A DNA stretch of 32,025 bases from a virus. The stretch lies in the IMG/VR virus record IMGVR_UViG_3300027969_003822, positions 1 to 32,025 of that record. One strand, written 5' to 3'. The notes below the pieces were generated by a model. The model saw only the letters and a list, made by a program, of their open reading frames with translations, had not been told where the DNA came from and searched no databases. Positions 1-5,460 of the stretch are shown here, piece by piece. A program made the translations under genes and the position numbers. Numbering within the stretch: the first letter of the stretch is position 1; every line of letters begins with the position of its first letter.

Positions 1-19
1 ATCCCAGTATACTCCACCA
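1..19 (+). tRNA. tRNA 3' fragment cut by window edge
   Basis: The first 19 bases read as the end of a T arm, a 3' acceptor strand (ATACTCC), discriminator A and an encoded CCA. The 5' part and anticodon lie outside the window, so the identity is unknown. It directly precedes a run of tRNA genes. Confidence 0.6.
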
Positions 20-28
20 AGTTTCAAT

Positions 29-104
29 ACAGCGTTCGTCTAGAGGCCTAGGACTCCCGCCTTTCACGTGGGCAACACGGATTCGAATTCCGTACGCTGT
101 ACCA
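29..104 (+). tRNA. tRNA-Glu(TTC)
   Basis: Acceptor ACAGCGT pairs with ACGCTGT. The anticodon loop CTTTCAC gives TTC, the T loop is canonical (TTCGAAT), and CCA is encoded. First complete member of the tRNA array. Confidence 0.9.
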
Positions 105-112
105 GTTTTAAA

Positions 113-205
113 GAGTAGTAATGCAGCGGGGTTGGTCCTGCGACCAGCCTTGAAAACTGGGTTCTCTGTAATGGGGATGGGGTTCGACTCCTCTGCTACT
201 CGCCA
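113..205 (+). tRNA. tRNA-Ser(TGA)
   Basis: Class II tRNA of 93 nt with a long variable arm. Acceptor GAGTAGT pairs with GCTACTC, the anticodon loop carries TGA, the discriminator is G as expected for serine, and CCA is encoded. Confidence 0.9.
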
Positions 206-228
206 AAGTTTCAGTAGTAATGTTTTAT

Positions 229-318
229 GGAGCGTGGGCTGGATGGTAAGGCAGCGGATTGCTAATCCGTACATCGGGTTATACCGGTGATAGGGTTCGA
301 CTCCCTAACGCTCCGCCA
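229..318 (+). tRNA. tRNA-Ser(GCT)
   Basis: Class II tRNA of 90 nt with a long variable arm. Acceptor GGAGCGT pairs with ACGCTCC, anticodon loop TTGCTAA gives GCT, discriminator G, CCA encoded. Covers the AGY serine codons left by the preceding gene. Confidence 0.9.
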
Positions 319-321
319 AAT

Positions 322-416
322 AGTAGCGAGCATTGGTATGCGGCTGGGTTTTATAAACCTGGGAGAGTGGTCAGATGGGCTGCAACGATAGAGTTCGAAT
401 CTCTACGCTACTACCA
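322..416 (+). tRNA. tRNA-like gene, anticodon unclear (TAT?)
   Basis: The acceptor arms AGTAGCG/CGCTACT, T stem TAGAG/CTCTA, T loop TTCGAAT and encoded CCA are clear, and GCA/TGC can form a short D stem. The length, 95 nt, is that of a class II tRNA. The anticodon hairpin GGTTT/AAACC centres on TAT in a TTTATAA loop, which would read the Ile codon AUA, but isoleucine tRNAs do not have long variable arms. About 27 nt lie between anticodon and T stems without an obvious variable-arm helix. It may be a diverged Leu or Tyr tRNA, an Ile tRNA with an insertion, or a decayed gene. Confidence 0.5.
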
Positions 417-422
417 AATATT

Positions 423-499
423 GCGTCCGTAGCTCAACTGGATAGAGTTCTGGTCTTCGAAACCAGCTGTTGGGAGTTCAAATCTCTCCGGACGCACCA
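423..499 (+). tRNA. tRNA-Arg(TCG)
   Basis: Acceptor GCGTCCG/CGGACGC, anticodon stem CTGGT/ACCAG around CTTCGAA (anticodon TCG), T loop TTCAAAT, CCA encoded. Confidence 0.92.
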
Positions 500-506
500 C
501 AGTAAT

Positions 507-580
507 ACCTTTGTAGTTAAATGGTATAACAGCCGCTTGATAAGCGGCCATTACAAGTTCAATTCTTGTCGAAGGTACCA
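507..580 (+). tRNA. tRNA-Ile(GAT)
   Basis: Acceptor ACCTTTG/CGAAGGT, anticodon stem GCCGC/GCGGC around TTGATAA (anticodon GAT), T loop TTCAATT, CCA encoded. A TATAAATA octamer begins two bases after it. Confidence 0.9.
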
Positions 581-581
581 G

Positions 582-589
582 TATAAATA
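582..589 (+). promoter_or_regulatory. Late-type promoter octamer TATAAATA
   Basis: Exact match to the T4 late promoter -10 octamer. It ends five bases before the ATG at 595, so a T4-like start site would fall on or next to the start codon and give a leaderless mRNA. No Shine-Dalgarno sequence fits between them. Confidence 0.55.
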
Positions 590-594
590 CTATT

Positions 595-1092
595 ATGAAA
601 ATCATAGAACTATTAGCGGAATCTGCAAGTCAATTTGATCCAATACTAATTAAATTTTGGAACAAACATCAAGATAAATTACCTGAATATTTTAGAACAG
701 GCGAAACAGGATGTGTTGAAGCATCAAATGATTTAGCCGATGAAATAGGTGGGTTTGCTGAAGTAGTGCCAATAGGTAGATTTTCAGGTAGTAAAAAAGT
801 AGGCGGATGGTTATATACAGATACTCCGCAGACAGATTTAGAATCATTTACTCAGAAAGAAATAATTGCTATGAAAAAGCAAGGATTAGATCCTAATAAA
901 GAACAAGACAGAGTAACATTTATAACTAACAACAAACTAGAAGATGAATTCAAATGGATTCCCCATAGTTGGGTAGAAGTCCGTGGTAAGATTCTAGATC
1001 CTAGTGGATTCTATGTTGATGGTAGGAGTGGTCAGTTTGATCGCCTAGTCAACAACAAATCAAATTTATTAAAACGATATACATATTTTTAA
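595..1092 (+). CDS. Transglutaminase/papain-like cysteine peptidase candidate
   Basis: 165 aa. A cysteine in the context TGCVEASNDLADEIG (about residue 40), a histidine in PHSWVEVRGK (about 123) and an aspartate in ILDPSG have the order and spacing of the Cys-His-Asp triad in transglutaminase-like and papain-fold domains. This is a motif reading; the family is not certain. The N-terminus MKIIELLAES resembles the capsid-targeting leader of T4 internal head proteins and contains an L-A-E tripeptide of the type cut by T4 prohead protease, so packaging in the head and injection is a possible role. The start is fixed by the octamer five bases upstream. It sits between tRNA-Ile and tRNA-Trp. Confidence 0.6.
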   Translation: MKIIELLAESASQFDPILIKFWNKHQDKLPEYFRTGETGCVEASNDLADEIGGFAEVVPIGRFSGSKKVGGWLYTDTPQTDLESFTQKEIIAMKKQGLDPNKEQDRVTFITNNKLEDEFKWIPHSWVEVRGKILDPSGFYVDGRSGQFDRLVNNKSNLLKRYTYF

Positions 1093-1095
1093 CAT

Positions 1096-1171
1096 TGGTC
1101 AGTAGTTCAATTGGCAGAATAGCGGTCTCCAAAACCGTCGGTTGTAGGTTCGAGTCCTACCTGGCCAGCCA
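1096..1171 (+). tRNA. tRNA-Trp(CCA)
   Basis: Acceptor TGGTCAG/CTGGCCA, anticodon loop CTCCAAA (anticodon CCA), T loop TTCGAGT, discriminator G, CCA encoded. Starts four bases after the upstream stop codon. Confidence 0.9.
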
Positions 1172-1191
1172 AATTAACCTGAGAGGTCGTA

Positions 1192-1662
1192 ATGAAGTTC
1201 AACATACCACAAATCAAAGAGTTCATAGATAAACAAGGTCCTGACACTAAAATTTATATTGGTGTTGACTCTGAACGAATTAAAAAAGGTACACAATGGT
1301 ATGCTGACTACACGGCAGCAATTGTTGTTCACTTAGATGGAAAACATGGTTGTAAACTATTTGGTGAGGTAACTCGTGAAAGAGATTACGACAAGGTTGA
1401 CAAACCTAACACTAGGCTTATGACTGAAGTGTTTAAGGTTTCAGAACTGTATCTTAAATTAGCAGAAGTTCTGGAAAATCGTGAGGTTTCGGTACACTTA
1501 GATATTAATCCGAATGACCAACATGCCAGCTCTAATGTAGTGTCACAAGCTATTGGATATATTCGCGGTACTTGTAATGTAGAGCCACAAGTTAAGCCAC
1601 ATGCCTGGGCTGCTTCGTATGCTGCGGATAGGTTTAAAGGTTTAAAAGTTGCTAATTCTTAA
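1192..1662 (+). CDS. YkuK-like (DUF458) RNase H-fold protein
   Basis: 156 aa. The protein matches the remembered pattern of Bacillus YkuK/DUF458, predicted RNase H-like nucleases: an early acidic strand (KIYIGVDSERI, residues 20-30), a central VHLDINPND (about 101-109) with acidic and asparagine residues, and a C-terminal KPHAWAASYAADR (about 135-147). These would supply the acidic metal-binding residues. No substrate is established for the family. GAGAGG precedes the ATG at ribosome-binding distance. The 3' end overlaps the convergent endonuclease gene by 21 bases. Confidence 0.8.
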   Translation: MKFNIPQIKEFIDKQGPDTKIYIGVDSERIKKGTQWYADYTAAIVVHLDGKHGCKLFGEVTRERDYDKVDKPNTRLMTEVFKVSELYLKLAEVLENREVSVHLDINPNDQHASSNVVSQAIGYIRGTCNVEPQVKPHAWAASYAADRFKGLKVANS

Positions 1663-2334
1663 AAATGAAGGATCGCGGCCTTTATGAAATCCTTCCGGAA
1701 TTGGATCACAAACAGGATGCTTACGACTTAAAGTTCCGTTTGTGATCCAGCAAAATTTTCCAATAGATTTTTTACGGCCTTTATCCATAGCATCTAATAC
1801 AGATTGTGGTCTCTTTTTTCCGGCCATTGGATTAGGTTTTCCTGCGCTAACTTGTTCTTGTCGTATTTTACTTAAGTGTTCGGAGCGAATCTGTTTTAAT
1901 TCTTTTGCTTTTTCATTTCCGTAAATTTCTTCATAAGTTTTGCCTTTAAGAATTCCTTTTCTGCCTTTAGAAATATTAATGCGAGACTCAGGAGAAGTTG
2001 AACTAAAACGATTATGACCAAGTGTTTTATCAACATAATGTTTGTTTAAACATAATGGATTTTTAATATTTTCTTTAATTAAATCTTGTTCAAACCAATA
2101 AGCATCATCACTAGCTGTTTCAGTGTAAAATTCAGCAACAACCGACCATATAAAGTCATTAAAGTTGTCTTTTACTAGCTGTGCAGATGAACATGTGTTA
2201 TAATGAAATCCCAAATCTAAATGAGATTGAATTTTATTTTTTTCACGATATCCGATATAAAATTGACCGGTAACTTTATGAATGCCAATGTAGACATAAG
2301 GATAATTTTTATTTTTATATAAACGATTTTTCAT
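1642..2334 (-). CDS. GIY-YIG homing endonuclease (free-standing)
   Basis: About 230 aa. The N-terminal module has the paired motif VYIG...FYIG (residues 14-28) of the GIY-YIG nuclease fold. A basic central part with GRKG and GKKRPQS segments resembles NUMOD3-type DNA-binding repeats. The C-terminal GKFCWITNGTLSRK ... IPEGFHKGR is a tail common in phage GIY-YIG endonucleases. I chose the ATG at 2334 rather than an in-frame ATG at 2358 because a TATAAATA octamer on this strand ends five bases before it, and the upstream start has no ribosome-binding site. The gene is convergent with the YkuK-like gene and opposes its neighbours, as expected for an inserted mobile gene. Confidence 0.8.
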   Translation of the reverse strand: MKNRLYKNKNYPYVYIGIHKVTGQFYIGYREKNKIQSHLDLGFHYNTCSSAQLVKDNFNDFIWSVVAEFYTETASDDAYWFEQDLIKENIKNPLCLNKHYVDKTLGHNRFSSTSPESRINISKGRKGILKGKTYEEIYGNEKAKELKQIRSEHLSKIRQEQVSAGKPNPMAGKKRPQSVLDAMDKGRKKSIGKFCWITNGTLSRKHPVCDPIPEGFHKGRDPSFLRISNF

Positions 2335-2339
2335 ATAAG

Positions 2340-2347
2340 TATTTATA
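2340..2347 (-). promoter_or_regulatory. Late-type promoter octamer TATAAATA
   Basis: TATAAATA on the minus strand, ending exactly five bases before the ATG at 2334. Same geometry as at 595. Confidence 0.55.
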
Positions 2348-2375
2348 CATCTAGACATTAATCAGAGAAAAAGAA

Positions 2376-2648
2376 ATGAGAGTAACATCTAAAAAGGATG
2401 TAAAAATTATGCCACAGGACAATCTTATGTATTCCCAACGATTCAACAGTAAGAAGCGTAGCATTGTCTATTGGAGTAAAAAATTTGCTTGGTTACCACA
2501 ACGTTCAGTTGAAAGTAAACACCTAATATGGTTTAAATATGCCAGAGAAGGTTTAGTAATAGCTGATTATGGCGCTTATGACACTGAACATGTGTGGTTA
2601 ACCGAAGAAGAATATCTAATATATTGTTTAAAGGCAGCTAATGAGTAA
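2376..2648 (+). CDS. Small phage protein of unknown function
   Basis: 90 aa, not recognised by name. It is rich in aromatic and basic residues and ends in a pattern (VWLTEEEYLIYCLKAANE) resembling the C-termini of the small proteins at 22.5-23.6 kb and 26970-27191: an acidic or polar turn, then hydrophobics around LK. It may belong to the same family. The last eight bases overlap the next gene, so the two are probably co-translated. Confidence 0.7.
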   Translation: MRVTSKKDVKIMPQDNLMYSQRFNSKKRSIVYWSKKFAWLPQRSVESKHLIWFKYAREGLVIADYGAYDTEHVWLTEEEYLIYCLKAANE

Positions 2649-3102
2649 CATCACAAAAGGTCGTAAGAGTTATGACAGTACTATGGGTAACACTGTAGTA
2701 CCGTTCTTTAATCGTAATGTAACACCTTATCCCACTGAAGCAGGTGGTCCTAAGTTTGATCTAGTTCCAATTACGCAACAAAAAGACATTATGATTAATA
2801 ATGCCCGCTTGTATGCTCAACAGGAATATGATAGAATAATGGAATTAGTAGCAGTATTAGAAAGACAAGCGGGAGATATTAAGCGCCGACTAGACATGAC
2901 TGACTTAGTACACAGTTGTAAATATGATTTTCAGCTGAGTATGGGTCATGTGTATTGGGTAGTTAAAGATACCCGTAAGAATATAACTATACTAACTGGC
3001 ATGTCACCATCAGATTGGAGTAGTGGCGTTCCAGTTAATTATGAATATTTAATACAAGTAAGATATCTAGGAGATCACTCCTGGATAGAAATAACAGAAT
3101 AA
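2641..3102 (+). CDS. DUF2452 family protein
   Basis: 153 aa. The layout matches the remembered DUF2452 pattern: an extended N-terminus with a PFFNRNVTPYP segment, a central helix (residues about 55-85, QEYDRIMELVAVLERQAGDIKRR) and a C-terminal part with GHVYWVV and DHSWIEI. DUF2452 is found in phages and bacteria and has no known biochemical role. It overlaps the upstream gene by eight bases and ends one base before tRNA-Leu(TAG). Confidence 0.75.
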   Translation: MSNITKGRKSYDSTMGNTVVPFFNRNVTPYPTEAGGPKFDLVPITQQKDIMINNARLYAQQEYDRIMELVAVLERQAGDIKRRLDMTDLVHSCKYDFQLSMGHVYWVVKDTRKNITILTGMSPSDWSSGVPVNYEYLIQVRYLGDHSWIEITE

Positions 3103-3103
3103 A

Positions 3104-3187
3104 GCCCTGGTGGTGGAATGGCAGACACGCTAGTCTTAGGAACTAGTACTGAAAGGTGTGCGAGTTCGAGTCTCGCCTGGGGCACCA
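3104..3187 (+). tRNA. tRNA-Leu(TAG)
   Basis: Class II tRNA, 84 nt. Acceptor GCCCTGG/CTGGGGC, anticodon loop TCTTAGG-type with TAG flanked by CTAGT/ACTAG, T loop TTCGAGT, CCA encoded. Confidence 0.92.
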
Positions 3188-3193
3188 TAATAT

Positions 3194-3222
3194 TTGACAT
3201 TAATAATAAAGCACTATATAAT
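3194..3222 (+). promoter_or_regulatory. Consensus sigma70 promoter
   Basis: TTGACA (3194-3199), 17-bp spacer, TATAAT (3217-3222), ending 9 bases before the intron-containing tRNA-Leu. Both hexamers match consensus exactly. Confidence 0.75.
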
Positions 3223-3231
3223 AGTAACAAT

Positions 3232-3525
3232 GCGACTGTGGTGAAATAGGTAGACACAAGAGACTTGAGAGTAGAATTTGAGTGCCCTACTGGAAATGGT
3301 AGGAGTAGAACTCGTCAAATTCGGTGAAAGCTTAACTGCTAATACCGAGCCAAGCTGAATAGAAATATTCTGAAGGTGTAGAGACTAGACGGCGAGCATC
3401 TAAGGCATTAATGCTATGATGAAGGTATAGTCCAGACCACCAAACTGAAAGGGTAGCGAAAGCTATAGTGGTAAGAAAATCTCTCGGCGAAGGCCATGCC
3501 GGTTCGATTCCGGCCAGTCGCACCA
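3232..3525 (+). tRNA. tRNA-Leu(TAA) split by a group I intron
   Basis: The exons are 3232-3266 and 3476-3525. Joined, they give a class II tRNA with acceptor GCGACTG/CAGTCGC, anticodon stem AGAGA/TCTCT around CTTAAAA (anticodon TAA), T loop TTCGATT and encoded CCA. Without splicing the anticodon loop does not exist. The intron lies between U34 and A35, the position known from cyanobacterial and plastid tRNA-Leu(UAA) introns. A consensus promoter stands directly upstream. Confidence 0.92.
3267..3475 (+). ncRNA. Group I (IC3, Azoarcus-like) self-splicing intron
   Basis: 209 nt with no ORF. By memory it resembles the 205-nt Azoarcus tRNA-Ile intron, with the conserved block GAAGGTGTAGAGACTAGACGG near 3372-3392 and CTAAGGC and AGGTATAGTCCAG downstream. 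P7 is GACTA (3383-3387) with TAGTC (3428-3432). P1 pairs the 5' exon ACTT with guide sequence GAGT (3280-3283), with a G.U pair at the splice site. P2 (CCTAC/GTAGG) and P9 (GTAGC/GCTAT, 3453-3466) each end in a GAAA tetraloop, as in Azoarcus. The last intron base is G (3475), as group I splicing requires. Confidence 0.92.
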
Positions 3526-3545
3526 AAAGATAGTTGAAGTACAAT

Positions 3546-3616
3546 GCGGGATTAGTTTAATGGTAAAACTACAGATTTCCAATCTGTTGTTATCAGTTCG
3601 ATTCTGATATTCCGCT
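3546..3616 (+). tRNA. tRNA-Gly(TCC)
   Basis: Acceptor GCGGGAT/ATTCCGC, anticodon loop TTTCCAA (TCC), T loop TTCGATT. The 3' end is followed by CA rather than an encoded CCA, so the tail would have to be added enzymatically. Confidence 0.88.
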
Positions 3617-3635
3617 CATTTTACTTTAGATTTGT

Positions 3636-3711
3636 GAGCAGGATTAATTCAGCGGTAGAATGTCTCGTTGCCAACGAGAATGCCATCGGTTCGATCCCGA
3701 TATCCTGCTCA
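3636..3711 (+). tRNA. tRNA-Gly(GCC)
   Basis: Acceptor GAGCAGG/CCTGCTC, anticodon loop TTGCCAA (GCC), T loop TTCGATC. No CCA encoded (CAG follows the discriminator A). Confidence 0.9.
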
Positions 3712-3716
3712 CAGAT

Positions 3717-3798
3717 CTAAACAGAGTACTCCTTATATGACAGTTGAACATAGTCATATAAGGGAAGGACAGTGTTCAACTTGTCCGAGAGTTTTTAG
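3717..3798 (+). ncRNA. Structured spacer: two hairpins with complementary loops
   Basis: Hairpin 1 has an 11-bp perfect stem (CCTTATATGAC 3731-3741, GTCATATAAGG 3753-3763) and a loop containing GTTGAACA. Hairpin 2 has stem GGACA 3767-3771 with TGTCC 3782-3786 and loop TGTTCAAC, the exact 8-nt complement of loop 1. A kissing-loop or pseudoknot is therefore possible. CTAAA (3717-3721) and TTTAG (3794-3798) could close the whole element. It lies between tRNA-Gly(GCC) and tRNA-Ala. No function is known to me. Confidence 0.55.
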
Positions 3799-3873
3799 GG
3801 GGATTAGCTCAGCTGGGAGAGCGCCTGGTTTGCAACCAGGAGGTCAACGGTTCGATCCCGTTATCCTCCACCA
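3798..3873 (+). tRNA. tRNA-Ala(TGC)
   Basis: Acceptor GGGGGAT/ATCCTCC, anticodon loop TTTGCAA (TGC), T loop TTCGATC, CCA encoded. Confidence 0.93.
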
Positions 3874-3879
3874 TTTAAG

Positions 3880-3908
3880 TTGACATTAAATACAATACTA
3901 TGTATAAT
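3880..3908 (+). promoter_or_regulatory. Consensus sigma70 promoter
   Basis: TTGACA (3880-3885), 17-bp spacer, TATAAT (3903-3908), immediately upstream of tRNA-Met. Confidence 0.75.
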
Positions 3909-3927
3909 GTGTATATAGTAAATTAAT

Positions 3928-4004
3928 TGCGGGTTAGGGAAGTGGTCATCCCGGCAGTCTCATAAGCTGCAGATCGGTGGTTCGAATCCATCACTCCGCA
4001 ACCA
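3928..4004 (+). tRNA. tRNA-Met/Ile2(CAT)
   Basis: Anticodon stem GCAGT/GCTGC around CTCATAA (CAT), D arm GGGA/TCCC, T loop TTCGAAT, CCA encoded. The acceptor TGCGGGT/CTCCGCA has a mismatch, so the 5' boundary may be one base off. Sequence alone does not tell elongator Met from lysidine-type Ile; the G-C run of an initiator anticodon stem is absent. Confidence 0.85.
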
Positions 4005-4024
4005 TTTTATAACCAGGAGTTAAC

Positions 4025-4243
4025 ATGAAGGCAGTTTTAGCAATTGCAGTAGCGACATTAGCACTCACAGGATGTGTTGTTGCTGATCCATATTATGTTC
4101 AGCCACGCCCTGTATATGTTCAACCAGCACCAGTTTATGTGCAACCTAGGCCTGTATATGTAGCTCCACCTGTTCGTTGTTCTTATGTACAACAATGGAA
4201 TGGTTACACAAAACAGTATTATAATGTTCGTGTTTGTAGATAA
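4025..4243 (+). CDS. Small lipoprotein with VYVQP repeats
   Basis: 72 aa. A short lysine-bearing N-terminus and hydrophobic stretch lead to a lipobox LTGC (Cys about residue 17), so the mature protein should be lipid-anchored in the cell envelope. The mature part has about four tandem units of the form VYVQP-x-P, then a Cys-containing tail (RCSYVQQWNGYTKQYYNVRVC) that could form a disulphide. AGGAG precedes the ATG. Similar short Pro/Tyr/Val-rich lipoproteins are common in proteobacteria. In a phage a role at the host envelope, such as lysis or superinfection exclusion, is possible but inferred only. It lies between tRNA-Met and tRNA-Pro. Confidence 0.8.
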   Translation: MKAVLAIAVATLALTGCVVADPYYVQPRPVYVQPAPVYVQPRPVYVAPPVRCSYVQQWNGYTKQYYNVRVCR

Positions 4244-4277
4244 GATTTAATTAGCAAAAATAGTATTGTAGTAAAAA

Positions 4278-4354
4278 CGGGGTGTAGCTCAGTCCGGTAG
4301 AGTGCTTGCTTTGGGAGCAAGAAGCCCAAGGTTCGAATCCTTGTACCCCGACCA
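4278..4354 (+). tRNA. tRNA-Pro(TGG)
   Basis: Acceptor CGGGGTG/TACCCCG, anticodon stem CTTGC/GCAAG around TTTGGGA (TGG), T loop TTCGAAT, CCA encoded. Confidence 0.93.
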
Positions 4355-4383
4355 TTTCAATGTAATTTAAATTTAGGAAATAT

Positions 4384-4638
4384 ATGTCAGTCAAAACAGC
4401 AGCTAGCCTTATCGATATCAATGTTTGCGTCAATCAAGTAGACAATAAACGCTATGATTTAGTACTAATCGCAGCAACAAGAATGCGTGAACTTAAGTTT
4501 CATAGAATGGGCACTGATAAGATTACCAGATGGTCAGAAATATTACTTGAAATTCAAGAAGGTCGTATTAATCCTACTGAATATCTTAGAAAAATTGAAG
4601 CCGTTCGTCCTAAGAAACAAAGTAGAAAGTACAAATAG
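4384..4638 (+). CDS. RNA polymerase omega subunit-like protein
   Basis: 84 aa, the usual size of omega (RpoZ). The segment NKRYDLVLIAATRMRELK (residues about 21-38) matches the core omega motif (N-R-F-D-L-V-L-V-A-A-R-R-A-R in E. coli). A later EILLEIQEGRINPTEYL segment corresponds to the family's A-L-x-E-I-x-E-G-x-I. Omega binds the C-terminal tail of beta-prime and helps assemble RNA polymerase. A phage copy could join host polymerase and alter promoter choice or ppGpp response; that is inference. The gene stands alone between tRNA-Pro and tRNA-Gln. Confidence 0.72.
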   Translation: MSVKTAASLIDINVCVNQVDNKRYDLVLIAATRMRELKFHRMGTDKITRWSEILLEIQEGRINPTEYLRKIEAVRPKKQSRKYK

Positions 4639-4644
4639 TTTAGT

Positions 4645-4720
4645 TGGAGATTAGCCAAGCTGGTAAGGCACTGGATTTTGATTCCAGCATACACAGGTTC
4701 GATCCCTGTATCTCCTGCCA
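4645..4720 (+). tRNA. tRNA-Gln(TTG)
   Basis: Anticodon stem CTGGA/TCCAG around TTTTGAT (TTG), T loop TTCGATC, discriminator G, CCA encoded. The first acceptor pair is U-U, in keeping with the weak first pair typical of tRNA-Gln. Confidence 0.9.
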
Positions 4721-4757
4721 CAAATTCAATAAATATATGCACTATTAGGAATATTCC

Positions 4758-5378
4758 ATGAAATTCAAAGAGCTATTTGAAATGCCAACTTATAACCCAA
4801 AAGAATTACCTACCACGGATTTTAAAGTTCATTTAGTAAGTATAGATACACTTGATCGTGACTACATTTTACTAGAAGCAACTCAAGTGGGAGATAAAAA
4901 GATTATTGCAGGTTTAAAAAAAGATAAATCAATTGCAATAATTGGGCCAGCTGTTCAACGCAATGATGGGAAAACTTCAATGGAAGTTATGGCACAAATT
5001 GAATTTCACGAAGGTACAGTAGGAGGAGAAGCAGGTGGCAGAGCAACACTTCAAATTTCGTTAGTGGAAGCCGCTGATAAAATACGAGGATTTGGATATG
5101 GATATCAGTTATATAAGATGATATTAAATAAAGGATATACTATCGTGAGTGATAATGTACAATATGTCGGCGGAAAAGAATTGTGGTTAAAGATTATCCG
5201 CAAAAGTGCAGCTGATAAGCATAATGTGTTTATTATGCAGCAAGGCAAGTACATGCGTGATGAATCTGGAAATCCAATAGTATTTGACGGTGTTAATATT
5301 TCTCCAGAAGATATCTGGAGTGAAGATAAAAAAAGTGAAAAACATTTTTACACTTTACTAGTAGCAAAAAATATCTAA
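4758..5378 (+). CDS. GNAT-like acetyltransferase candidate
   Basis: 206 aa. Residues about 105-150 carry RGFGYGYQLYKMILNKG, like the acetyl-CoA pyrophosphate-binding motif (Q/R-x-x-G-x-G/A), followed by TIVSDNVQYVGGKELWLK, a segment seen in phage GNAT-like proteins. Substrate unknown. The N-terminus MKFKELFEMP is leader-like, with an L-F-E tripeptide resembling a T4 prohead-protease site, so injection with the DNA is possible. The upstream region contains AATAAATA (4728-4735) and an AGGA before the ATG, so this gene is not in the leaderless class. It ends six bases before tRNA-Val. Confidence 0.6.
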   Translation: MKFKELFEMPTYNPKELPTTDFKVHLVSIDTLDRDYILLEATQVGDKKIIAGLKKDKSIAIIGPAVQRNDGKTSMEVMAQIEFHEGTVGGEAGGRATLQISLVEAADKIRGFGYGYQLYKMILNKGYTIVSDNVQYVGGKELWLKIIRKSAADKHNVFIMQQGKYMRDESGNPIVFDGVNISPEDIWSEDKKSEKHFYTLLVAKNI

Positions 5379-5384
5379 TTTCAC

Positions 5385-5460
5385 GGATCGTTAGCTCAGC
5401 GGTAGCAGCGGCGCCTTTACACGGCGTAGGTCGTAGGTTCAATCCCTACACGATCCACCA
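5385..5460 (+). tRNA. tRNA-Val(TAC)
   Basis: Acceptor GGATCGT/ACGATCC, anticodon stem GCGCC/GGCGT around TTTACAC (TAC), T loop TTCAATC, CCA encoded. The final A abuts the stop codon of the convergent radical SAM gene with no gap. Confidence 0.92.

Noticed and set aside
411-605. Minus-strand frame encoding PSTRIELVMAAYQ and RPERFELPTAGF segments
   Set aside because: These are the familiar spurious translations of tRNA T arms on the reverse strand; the region is fully explained by tRNA-Arg and tRNA-Ile.
3332-3544. Minus-strand frame with LAGIEPAWPSP
   Set aside because: Antisense to the tRNA-Leu exon and group I intron; again a tRNA artefact.
3668-3883. Plus-strand frame with GISSAGRAPGLQPGGQRFDPVILH
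   Set aside because: Translation through tRNA-Gly and tRNA-Ala; no ribosome-binding site.
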